Positions 10,706-23,200 of a DNA stretch of 60,172 bases are shown one piece after another. The position numbers and the translations under genes were made by a program. Under the pieces are notes generated by a model. The model did not search any database. It worked only from the letters and a program-made list of their open reading frames with translations, and was not told where the DNA came from. Each line of letters opens with the position of its first letter. Within the stretch, counting starts at the first letter, position 1. This DNA is from Ectocarpus siliculosus (lineage: Eukaryota; Sar; Phaeophyceae; Ectocarpales; Ectocarpaceae): NCBI GenBank assembly GCA_000310025.1, contig FN649752.1, positions 1,748,159 to 1,808,330 of the forward strand, in the 5' to 3' direction.

Positions 10706-13590
10706 ACTGCTGTTTGCTGTTCCCGCGGGATGAATGCTGTTGTTTAAATACTACCGCGTTGGGCCAATCGGATGTAAATAGTCATTACGTGGTTTCTTGT
10801 TGGTGGTACAGTGTCCTTCCCGTAGATTTTTGGACTCGCCGACGTTGTGTCTACGTGGGCTTGTCAACTCACAGGCACTTTGAAGACTGTGCTGCTCCTT
10901 TAGCACTTAAAATTTTTGTGTCAGGAACAAAGTTTAGCGATTCATAGAGGGAAGAGAGCAAGCAGTGGTGAAGCTCGTAGGGTGGCGGGACGCAAGAAGA
11001 AATAATGAGTTCGACGTTGTTGACGTTATTGTCGGGCGGTCGTGGTGGTTTTCTAACCCCACAACATGGCGGGGGCGAGATGGTGCTCGTCTTGAGGCTC
11101 GGTGTTCTTTCAGGGGCCTTCAGAGATGGCGAAGATTGCTTAGTCAGGCTCAGCGGCCTTCAACGGAGAAAGTCAGTCATCATGCGTTCGTCCGGCCACT
11201 GCCGTTGCTACTATAGAAGGCTTGAATTTGCTGAAATACATCGGAACACGGCGGAAAGATGCAACGCGTTTAGGTAGCAGTAGTTTCGGCCGCCTCGCTT
11301 ACACGACACAAAAACGCTGACGCAGTTCTCACCACGTTTTGTAGCTCACGTGACTCAAATGATCGCCTCCGGCTCCGGTATTTGCGATTAACTGGTGAAA
11401 GAGAAACAAGCGTTCAGCGCCTTTCAAAACTCGCTGCTGTGGTTGGTGCCGTTGAAGAAGTGATGCTCAATATTTCTCAACTTGATTTGGAGTACTTTCC
11501 CTACCTCGTACTTGTTGTTCGGAAGGCAGCACACCCGACAGGATGTCAAGTGTATGCCACCGGCGGGGATTGTTTCCTGTGGTATTTGTCCGCGACTTAA
11601 AAGGAGGAGGTACGGTAGCAGGAGTCAAGGAGACCGTCTGTCTCACCGGTATCAATCGTGATGGGTTAGGCAGACGGAACTCCCGGCAGCTCACGGCCAA
11701 TTGACTTCGTACCACAATCGGTACACCCCCACATGTTCGTACAGTACCTCATCACTGCCCCTGCTCTCAAGCGTTGTTCTTATCTCCGGTGGAAATTCCC
11801 CGCATTTTATTTATTGACGTCACAGAGCTGTAGCAACCCGACACATGGAATGTCCAACTTGTGCGCTCCCTTTGCCAACCTGCTCTCTGGTGAAAAAAGA
11901 AATCGTTTTGAGATGAGGTCGGTGGGCACCCACCCCGAGATAATATTATTTTACACCCGGCCCGTCATCCCGGAAAGGCACTTCTTTTTACGGCAACGTG
12001 CCCCCACCCCCTATGCGTAATTCGATCGCCAAGACCAAAACGCGAGTCATGGCACACCTCCTTGACCGGCCAACCGCGGGTATCATTCCACGCGTTTGCT
12101 TCGGTCTTACAGGCCAGCAGTCACCATTCCACTTACTCGCTTCGTTAGATTTTTCCACTTAGTTGGCCTGTAATTGTGATGATTGTGATGTCGACAACGA
12201 AAACACTCTTCATGTTTGCAGCAGCGGCAGGGTCAACCGCGCCGAGATTACAACAACAGTAGTACACACGTAAAAGTCTACACCCCTCCAAAATAAACCA
12301 ACGCACTGATGTCTGATGCAGGACCAGCGACAAATATCACGGCACTCTCACGATGTCGCGCACCGGCGTCTGATACAGGACCGGCAACTAAATAGATGCT
12401 TCAAGCACGACCTACCCCCCAGGAGAGTAGCAGATCTTTTTCAGAGCAAACATTTCATACAAAAAACAGCACCAAAAAGGGAGAAGTTATCTCACATCCA
12501 ACGCACCCTTCTCAGCAACTACGACAGGGAAGCGCATACATACTATACCCCCATCTGAATATATCCTCATGCAATGGATAGTACCAGAAAAAAATAGGGT
12601 TCAAGGACAACAACAGCGGACGAGCACGGACCAAACAAGAACACAGCACTCGCACAAGGAAAAAAAGTTCGAGCAAAATACTGAAAACGTTCCGTCATGG
12701 TCGCCTTCGCTTCCCGCGACTACACGCCTTGATCGTTACGAGGCTTTGTTGAAATCACTATTTCACAAGCTTCGCCCGGAACCGCGGGCTCGAAATCCCC
12801 AAGGAACAGTGGTGGACGCCAAACACATATAAAAGCCAGTCGACGTGCCGTACCGCGATGATACGCGGAACGCGTCGCAAGTCTGTACACACAGCCACAG
12901 CAATGCACGCTGCCACAGGCCGAGAGAGGATAGAGAGAGAGAGTCCGAGAACCATGCCCGGGCCCAGGCAGACGCCCAGGCGCACGCTCCTACCCCCCGC
13001 CGCGGCGCGACCAATTCGACTTCCTTCGCCCGCACAAAATTCTCACAACAAACCAACAACGAAAACGAAGAAAATGAGAGGGGCCAAGACACTCCGCACC
13101 CCTGGGATGTTGCCTTTGCTGTTGTGCAACGCTGCTCGCTGTAGCGGCGACTCCACGCCACAGACTGCACGTTTACCTCGAGCCACATCACGGCCTACTC
13201 ATTGATCCTCGAGCCGGGGGATACGACCTCGGTCCCGCGGACGCCAGCAGACGGTCCTCGCCATGATACGAAAATCCCAACCGACAATCAACACTTCTCA
13301 AATCAACACTGACCCGGCTTTTGTCACGACGGCACAGAGCAGCTCTTGTCACCCGAATGACTGCCATGCGCTAGCCTGGTAACGGGGGGGGGATTGCCAT
13401 TTCTTGCCGGGTTCGTTACCAACCACGTCGCCAACAACTCTTCACCGACGTGGCATCGTGGCGTGACCCTCGCGTTGACCCCACCACCCCCGCCTCTGTG
13501 CCCCTCCTCTCCCGCCTCTACGTGGCCCTTCGAAGCGCTTCCGCAACCCCCCCCCCCCCCCCCCCCTTCATGCATCCCTCTTCATGTCCA
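10706..13590. other. No recognisable gene between convergent genes
   Basis: This stretch lies between the 3' ends of the plus-strand gene at 7491-10705 and the minus-strand gene at 13591-26787. No frame shows a domain or linked exons. It should contain both 3' untranslated regions. No polyadenylation signal was identified with confidence. Confidence 0.6.
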
Positions 13591-16500
13591 TCAAGGCCTG
13601 GGAGGAGCGTTTTGGCCGTCGATTTCCGAGCTTGTCGGCACCGGGGCCGAGAAGGGAGGGGGTGGAAGCATGGTTGGGCGGGGAAGGTCCCCTACGGCCG
13701 CTCCCACGCGAGGCATCGTCTCCTCCGCCCTTGTGTTGTATGATCCACAAGCTCCGCACTGGAACGCCGGTTGATACAAAATCCCAGCGGGGAAGAGGGA
13801 CGAGGAGAGCAAACGTGGGGATAAGGATGGTAGTAGTAGTTGTTGCTGTTTTGTTGTTGTCATTATATCATCTTCACATTGAGAATTGTTCCGACCTCTT
13901 CTTACCAACTTACCAACTTTTCACAGGCAAAGAAAATAATAACTTCCAGGTCGTGCAAGCTGTAGCCAGGAGCAAGGGACAAACACGGGCCCACGCCAAC
14001 CAAAACAAGATGAACCAACAGCAACCACCAACAAAATTGCAGTCTCTCAAGTCCGTCAGCAACGAGAGCTCCGATAGACAAAACTATCTCCCCCCAAACA
14101 AGAAACCCAACCATTTCAGTGCCTTGACACTACACTATTCGAGCGCGCTTGTGTGTGTTAGAGAGTACTCCTGTTGACGCCGTCGATAAAGCAAACCGGT
14201 CGACCAATGACGCGAGAGTAATGCGTCGATCGGAACCCGCCATCTCAAAATGCTGTCACGGAAGGACCGATATCCAATAACAGCTCGTGCACGACTCACA
14301 CCTTACGGAGAACCAACAGGTCAAATCTCCACCGAGACCTTGACAAATAATATTAGTCACAGCAGCAGGTGGTTCAACAAAAGAAAGGTCGCACGTGGCG
14401 TCGAACTACGAGCAACATTATACCTTGAGGTAGTAGAAGTGGTAGGGCACCTCCGTGTAGCGCTCGCAGTCGTGGCAGAGTACCTTCGTCTTCCACCCGG
14501 CGTACGCCTCTGAGACGAAAGGGTTCGAACGGAGGTACAGTAGTATTATAGTACAAGCACAGAGAAAAAAAAATGGGTGAGACATTTAGATATGGCTGGG
14601 AGGGGAGTCTTTTTAGGCAGCGACTAAGAATGAAACGGGGGATAGGATACGACCTGGGTGTCAAAAAGACGCCGTTGCTGAGCGGTAATACTGGCGGTTA
14701 CAAAATCGACGGCCTGCACCGACGGGGGAAAAGCCGGGACAAAAAACAAAACAATATTCTGTACGTATCTTCCTCCTAGATATGACCCGGGGTGGTGCGA
14801 CGTACATATGGGAAGGAAAAACAACGAAACACACAAATAGTAGTCGAGAGAGCAACCCGTGCACAGAACACAAACCTCCGAAACGCATCAAAATTACAGC
14901 TTCGCCGCCAACCCTTCCCTCTCGGTAAATTGGCAAGGGAATAGTAAATAGTTGGGGTCTCACCGGGCATTGGTTGACTGGCGACAACCGCGTCCTGATT
15001 TGTTGTTGTTGTTGTTGTTGGTCGTGGTGTCGTTGTTGTCGTAGTAGTGGTTTTTCCGAGCACGTATTGCACAGAGACAAACGCAAAGAAAAAAAAAAAC
15101 AGAGAGAAAACATCGAAGGCCAACAACACACACGGGGGTAGGGGCGGGGGCACGTCGCGCAAAGGAGAAGGAACGGAGGGCCAGGATCAATCAAGATGGA
15201 GAACATGTACTACCAGTGCATTCGCGTCTTGTGCGCCATAATGCCGAGAAGACCCGCAGGGTTGTTGAAACTCAGCCTTTCTTGTGTGCCGAATGCCGCA
15301 TACGGAAATACACTCCCGTACACCCCCGTCCCCACCATCGCACTAGCCGTGACTTGGCCCACTCACCATCTGCGAGAAGTACTCGCGCATGTCCTCCATG
15401 CTCTTGCGGCAGATCGGACAGCGATACCAGAACTCTCTCGACTCCGCCCTCCCGATGTACTCCTGTACATGTCATGAAGGAGGGGTGTGATATCGATGTC
15501 ATGATATGGCAATAACGTAGGGTGTTTTTCTGTTTGGGATATTTTTTTAGTTTTCAGCTTCGGGGACGCAGCATCACATGGCGAAAAAAAAAAATCGACG
15601 GGTCGTCTGTCAAGTCCACAACTTTTAAGACCACTCCGTATCCTCCCTGAGGGCTCACGATGATGCACCACCCAACTTGACGTACAACGTCAACGTCAAG
15701 GTGACAAGCCTCCATGATAAACACCGTTCAGGCGACAAACCGCTCCAGCTAGAGCAAGCAAGCCGGCATACCTTGTAGCACGCGAGGTGCATGAAGTGTC
15801 CGCACCGGAGGCCCTTGACCTGGCTGGTGGAGGTGAAGAGGCTGTTGTTGCAGATGGGGCAATCGCTCTCCAGGCTCTTGCTCAGGCAGGTGTGGCTCGG
15901 CGCGTTCATCGAGACGCACGCGTTGCAGGTCATGCAGTGATAGTAGTCCTGGTGTGGTTGATGGACATAAGAGGGGAAGGGGACGGGAGGGGAGAGAGAG
16001 AGAGAGATAAGAAAAATAAGGTGCTGTGGGGAGCGGTGTATTAATCACCTCGCAGCACTTCCATGCCCAAGACTCGAGGCTGAGGCTGCTGAGGAGGGCG
16101 AAGGAGCGAGAAAAATGTAGATCGCCATCAAAGGGGCAGCGTTGCCAACCAACGCCACAAGGGACAGAGACTCTCCAAAACAACACAAAAAACTGAGACA
16201 TCTACCAGCCCAACATTCCCGCCGCATTTTAAGAGCATGGAAGCAGCATATACCCGCGATATTCAACAGGTCGACATGGCAAAGAGACGTTTACAAGACC
16301 ATCAACAGGCAAAACTGTGTCAAGTCACACAGCGTACACAAACCATTGGCGGCGCGACTAAGAGACGGCTCACGATATGACTAAACAGGCAAAGTGGGTC
16401 GGGTCCGGGCACACACTTCCAACATGGCGGCGTCCTCTTAAGCTTCACAACAAAGCGACTCGACTCACCACTCCCAGCCCTTTCCCAAGTCGGCACACGT

Positions 16501-17222
16501 TGCAGTAGGGGCAGTGGTAAATGTCCTTCTCAGGGGCATCGTCGAACAGGTGGCAGATGCCGCAGTAGTACCTGGAAGCGCGTGTTCGGGTGGGGGACAG
16601 GGAGAGGTTACTCTCGTGAACAGTGGTGGGGCATGGCGGGGCGGTGATGCACTCCCGTGTACGCGCGGACATCCCTCACGCGCATGGAGGTGGAACGGAG
16701 TACCGTCAGGCCGAGGAGGGAAGAGACGCAGCAAATGTTAAGACAACGACTATCGTGGGGAGACGAAAGAAGGGACCCAACAACAACAACAACAACAACA
16801 ACAACATGTTGAGATGACAAAACCGTGAGACACAGATATGAGACTACAGCTGTATCGTGCCGGCGACGGAGAGGCACTCGAGGGACGACGACGAGACCAC
16901 AAGCACTTACGTACGTACGCGTGTAGTGAACCAAGACTTCAAACAAGCACTAGTAACACACCAGCCACACGGGAGTGGAATTGAAGGACAGAACAACCCG
17001 CGCTTTGCATCAGAAGCCCCGACGACCCGACAGCGCGTCCACAACAGCAAATCGCCTTAGTATTCCCAGTTGAGCGCGCGTGTAACGTATTTAGTGGGAT
17101 CGATGCCCAAGCCTTGCTGCGAAACACACTCAACACAAAATCCGAACCTGGCCATCTTCCTCCCAGTACAAGGAGGCTTCCCCTCCGCGGCAGCTGGACG
17201 ACAGCTGGGATTCCGGCACTCA
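13591..17222 (-). other. CTCHY, RING-H2 and zinc ribbon of the BRUTUS-like gene
   Basis: Exons 12 and 13 give the CTCHY finger (YYCGICHLFDD, DIYHCPYCNVCRLGKGLGV), continued by DYYHCMTCNACV in exon 14. The RING-H2 uses C1111, C1114, C1130, H1132, H1135 and C1138 in exon 14, and C1155 and C1158 (CPIC) in exon 15, the normal ligand set for binding an E2 enzyme. Exon 16 has only 31 bases (DAVVASQPMP). Exons 17 and 18 build the zinc ribbon from LCHDCERYTEVPYHFYYLK and CGACGSYNTR. The protein then ends in a Pro-rich tail with TGA at 13593-13591. Confidence 0.9.
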
Positions 17223-20200
17223 CTGAAAACAAAAAAAATGAAAAGAGAAGGAAAGAAACACGCAAACGCAGGCACGCGCGCAGAGCAAAGCGACAGCGTG
17301 GTCCGAAAGGCATACAGGGAGGAGGATGTTGGGCCGGGAAGAGGCAGGGGCAGAGGCAACGTGAGGAAACAGACGATCGAGCAACGAAAAAATCATAGAA
17401 CACCTTTGCCGTTGGCGATTTGGTCGACTGCGCCTTCGATGTCAAAACGAACGGGCACTGAAGATACAGTTCGTCATCAAGGTGGGTGGCAATCAGACTC
17501 ACCGCGCGGGCTAACAAGAGCGCGTTGCGACCAAGGATGGGTGCGGGACTGCTCCCAAGAACTACTCGGTGCTCCACACCCAGAACGGCGAATTGTCATC
17601 GATCACGCCACTAAAATAATGGACCACACACAAAAAATTCAGTAACGTCTAGACAGGCGAAGACATCTCCGTGGATCATCACACACGAGCACCATCTCCC
17701 CGCCCCGCCCCCCCCTTCCCCCGAAACCGCACCTGTTGATCGGCTGCAGGGTCTCGCACCGCATGCACAGCATCTCCGTCACCTCCTCCCGATCCATCTT
17801 GTGGTCCGACACCTGGTCGTGGCAGAGCCGGCACGTGAACAGCTTCTGGCAGCAAGGGGCGCGGATCTTGCACGCCCGACGGTAGTGCGGGCACCCGAGC
17901 ACCGCCACCTCCGCGCCACCGGGCCCGCCGCCTTCCCCGCCCAGCTTAGCATCCGCCCCGTCGCCGGGAGCCCCGCCGCCCGCGGGGGCGCCGCAGTGAT
18001 ACGTCGGAGCTAGCTCCTCCGGGGTGAAGAGGGTGGGGGGCAGGACCGACGTCCCATCCGCGGCGCCGCCGCTGTCCTCGATGTCCGGCTGGGTGGACGT
18101 GTAGTACCTTGCCGGCGCTACCAAGGCCACCTCGGGCCTGCCGGCCGCCCCCCCCTCCCCGGCCGGCGGCGGCCATGCTCCGCCGGTGGCGAACGGCGGC
18201 CGCGCAGAGGGGGAGGAGGAGGAGGAGGAGGCGGTGTTGCTCGCCGGCCGGGGGCGCTTCCGGCCCTGGTACATGTGGTTGCGCATCATCTGGACGAGAG
18301 TTGGAAGGGGGAGGGAGGGGCGGCGTCACGCGTTGGAGAGTGCAACTGGATGGATGTGTGTCGAAAATTTCTTCGGGAGGAGGAGAAGGGAGGGGCGTCA
18401 CGGCGCCATCACTCCTGCCCTATGCAGGTCGACTCTGCTGTCGAGACTTCCCACGCGAGAGACAAATTAAAGCAGCTTTAGAACGTCAGCAGTAGTATCA
18501 TCACCATCACATCATGCTCTGCTCTCTGGAAATCTACATGTCAGTGTAGAAGTAACAGCCGCCGCCGCGTCGTTACTCTTGCGCTTCCTCTAAACAAGCG
18601 ACCAACGCACCTGCACCAAACCGCTCTTGCGCTCCGTGCTAAGGTCGCTCACGTGCGCCAACCGCTGCGGGAGTGACCATCAAGAGAACAAGAGGGCGGG
18701 GGGGATCAGGAACGACACGGATCAAATAATCCCCGCGTCGAGAGATGACCACAAAGAGGGAGTTTGTTGTTGTTAACCTGGCCCGAAACGAAAACGCTTG
18801 CCGAAATGAAGGGAGAACTTTTCGGGTCAACGAAAACAAAAAATAAAAAACGCGCCGGCACGCAAGAGTCTCGGTTGGAAGAGCACGCCGCACAAAACCC
18901 ATAGCACCGCCCTCCCTGCCGCCGCGCACACATCCCAACGAAGGTTGTACACATCACTTTGCTAACACCGCGGGACACCTCTCTTCATCTGCATAAACGA
19001 CCAGGTAGACGGGAGTTTGCCAATGAACAACAACACGGCCAAGTGTCCACGCAGACACATACGTCTCCCCCCCCCTCCAAATTTCTTGTTTTTTCCAAGA
19101 GGGTTCGTCGGTACAGCAGGCCCGCGCACAAGCACAGTTTGTCTAACCATCACGTCTCAAGGCGAGATAGCTTTCGAACGGTACGTGAGTAAATAACAGC
19201 TTATAAGAAGCTGTTTAACATCACGTGAGGTAATCATTTCGCCAAAAGCGTCACCGCCATCGTCATGCATTCATCCACCTACCCTCTTACCTTTACCGCC
19301 GACTCGAACTCCATCTGGGTCAGCGGCTCGTTCACCGGGCAGCGGCCGATGTAGCTGCACACGCTGCACGACTTATCGCGGCGCTCCTCTCCGTCACCGG
19401 GACCTAGGCTCAACTCCGCCCCGCTAACGCGCCCTCCCCCCGCCGCCATTGCTTGCTGCCGATCACTATCGCAGCCTCTGGACCCTCCATCGACAGCCGC
19501 CGCACCGGAGGCGGCGCTGCCCGGCGGCGAGTCCCTGCCACGTCTTCTTCCGTCACGAACGGTTGCAGGGGGGGGGGGGAGACGGGAGCGGAGGCACGAA
19601 CGGCAACAAAAACGCCGTGCAAGGGTTAGAAGAGCCTGTAGGTGTATATATACATACTTCTACGTGGCATTCCTTCATCGCGTCGACCAACGATGAGGCG
19701 CAAGCAGGAATATCGCAACTATGTAGCGCCCTACAGTAGCAGTAGAGCGGTAGCAGTGAACACAAAATAAAAAAAACAGCCTGCGATGGCGACGAAGCAC
19801 GGGTATCGCAATTCCTGCGCGCGCGACAGCACAGAGTAGCAGCCAAGAAAAAAAAAAAACATACCACATTTGTACACATGACACGAAGAGCGTCGGGCAG
19901 CCAGGCACGACCACGAGGCAGGTGCGCCACCCATTCTCCCGTGGTCCCAACACTCCAACCCGCGTCACGCACGCGCAGAAGAGGGGCGACGGACTACCTC
20001 TCCCTTGCCCTCGTAATAACACCAACAATCCTCCGTCCTAAGTCGCTTCTGTGTACGGCTGGCTGCTGCACGTATTTTTGCTATTGTAGTCTCGCGCGCG
20101 TGCGGGTAAAAAACACCTCTGCCGCCCGTCACTGTGCGCCCCCCACAGGAAACGAACCCGGAACAAAAAAATGCCTCCCGAAAACCTCGGGCGCGCGTTT

Positions 20201-23200
20201 GTCCATTCCGGTATCAACGACAAACGTGTGAACCTATCCCCCCCCTACCGTGCTCACCCGCCGCGGAGACTCAACCCCTCGAACTCCCGATCCAGAGAGC
20301 AACACCCGTCGAGCCCCCGGGCGCCCCCACCCACCCCCGCTGCCGCCTCTCCCAGCGGCCCCCCCTGGCGCTTGATGCCCCCGCCCCCGCGCCTCTCCTC
20401 AGCTCCGGGCGCCGATGCTGCTGCTGTCGGTGCCGGCATCGCGGCGAAGCCGGAGGCACTACTGTCCGCCGATAGGGCGCCTGAAGAGCGCGAGGCCGCC
20501 TGGTGGAACGGGCTGTGGCCGCAGCTGCCGCCGACGCCGCTGGAAGAGGTAGTGCTAGCACCGGTGGCGGCGTAACCGATGCCCTGGACAACCCCCCCCG
20601 CTCCGGCCCACGCGGCGCCACCGCCTCCGATTCTCTTGGTGACCGTTCCTCCTCCCGCCTGCGGGCACGATGAATCCAAGAGGGAGAACCGTCACATCGT
20701 AAAATCTATGGTAGCCGTTTTGTCTTCCGCAGGTCGTCCTGTTCACTATCCAACACCAATCTGCTGCTCTTTGGCAGTCCCTGCAAAACAACCCAGTCAC
20801 AGGTTTCCTGTGCCGGCGAGAACCGGGCATATCGCTGCTCTGTCCCGGCATCGTAGCGATAGGAGTCCAGTGCAATAACGATGACGGCATGCTTTTTACA
20901 TGAGTACCCTCCCCCCCCTCCCCCCCCACACAGACCACCACTACCGCAATGACCCGCGGAACTCATCGAAAACAGAGACAACAACAGCGACACCACCCAC
21001 CATCTTGGTCACGCTGTTCTTCAAGCTGTGGCTGCTGTTGCTGTTGCTGGGCGCGCTGTTCGTCGGCCACTGGAACCCCCCCGAAGCCAACCACTTCTCG
21101 AAGTACGTGTCCTTCACGGCGTGCTTCATGTAGCCCATCACCGTACGCACCTCCTCTTCGGGAAGGTTGTTGATCATCATCGATAATATCGTCTGTGTGC
21201 GTGTATTTTTTTATTTTATTTTTTCACGGCAGGGAACGGGAACAATAAGAAGAGAAGGGGATGGGGAGGTTGTTGATCATCATCGATAAGATTGTCTGTA
21301 ATGCTTTGCTTTGTTGCAACTCAGCGAGTGGAGACAAAAAGGCAGAGAGGTAACCATGTGGTTTGTGCACGAGGCAGGCGTGAAGGGACTACAGGAGAGA
21401 AACGAACGTTGCACCCAAGATGATTGAGGGGCAACAGGGATGCTGGCACCAGCAGCTATTTAGAACGCAGGCAGTCGTGCTCTTTGTCTCTCTGTGGGTG
21501 CTATCACGTGAACACACAGGACACCCAACACTGGCGCGCACAACAGTGCGGTTGGGGAAAACGGGGGAAACAAAATAATACGTCGTTCTCCATCTTTTCG
21601 CCCCGGTGCACGTCCAAGCACGCTTTGAGGCTCGAGCAGGCGACGCCCTCATTCAATCTCTAGGTCAAAACCTTGTCTCCAAAAACATGATGCATCAACT
21701 AATAAAAAAACGTTTCTTGCTTTTTTCACCTGCATCAGCTCGGTGGGACGCTTGCCCATAATCTTCCCGACCAGGGCCCCCATCTCCGGCCCGGTGAAGT
21801 AGTGCTTGATCAGGGGGAGGGCGCTCTCTTCCTCCTATGTATACAGGTCACATAACGTGTCGCGCGACCACAAGGATGGCAGGCGTGTATCAAAGTACTG
21901 CTGTAGGTAAACGAGGCAAAATAAAAACTTGCACGCTGCTGCACATCCGAGCAAAAGGAAACGAAGCATCAAGAAATTGAAACAACAACAACAACAACTA
22001 CTACTACTACTACTACTACGAGGAGGTACGTAGCCGCAATCTGGCATGGCGGTCGACCATGCCGTGATGCTGCGAGAACTGCCAAGGAGTAGGCATCTCT
22101 TACGGTCGACGTTACCCCAGACACTCATCAGCTCTACCAAAGCATCGCTCTTTGGAACCACCTGGCACGCAACATCCTACAGTACGCAGAATGGGGGCTG
22201 TGTACAATCACCTGCTGTCCACCACTGACCACCTGATGAGAACTTGGTGCTTTGACAACGCGAAGGAAATTCGCCAACTATTCAGCATGCCTCAAACCCG
22301 TTCCGTCTCGACGCCTCGTCAACCGTTGTCGACTATTTACAACGGCTTGGACCTCTTACGATTTTACGCCATCTCGGACGTTCGCGCGCGACCAGCCTGG
22401 GTTGCCCAAAAAGAGACGACCGACCGACTTTCACCCACGCACCAAGCATCCTCCACGTCCCCCCAAACAAAACCAGTAACAATGCTGGTGCGGTAGACCA
22501 CCACCACCACCACCACCAGCTGCACACGCACACCTTGTCGAGGTGGGTCATGAGGTGCCTGCACATCTCGTCGGCCTTCTTGCCGAGGCCGTTTACGACC
22601 TCCAGCCGCTCGGTGACGCTGCTGTGCCGCGTGTTTCGCAGACCCTTTTTGGGCGAACATAAAACAAAAAAATCGGACACACACGCGGCCGGAAAACGAC
22701 GGTTGGTTCTCGAAAGTCGGCAGGAGTCACCACACGCAGGCCACACTGGTGTCTGTGCTTGCTTGCACACACAGCAGCACAACATCAAACATCGTTGACA
22801 AGCGTGTCGTGTAACTATCGGCTGGCTTGCCTCTTGGTTAACGCCATCCTTTTATCTCTTCGCGTTCACAAATCTACAGCAGTAGCTGTGTTATGCATGC
22901 TCTGGGGAACCAAGCTTGTTTCCACCTATTTTATCTTTAAGCATCATGTTGCTGATGTGCACTCAGGATCTTGAAAATAGCAACGTCGTATGGATGAAAG
23001 GGCTTCGAAGTGACTCACATGGACGGTGCTTGCAAATTGAGCGTGAATTTGTGCTCAAAAAGTAAGACGGGAAAAAATCTGCCACGAACGCTTGGTTGGG
23101 TTTCTCACTTCCCCGCCCCACACCACGAGCATTTCCTTGAACACGACACATGCAACTCCGATTTCGATTTCAAGGCCTCAGCAAACTTCGACCAAGGAAC

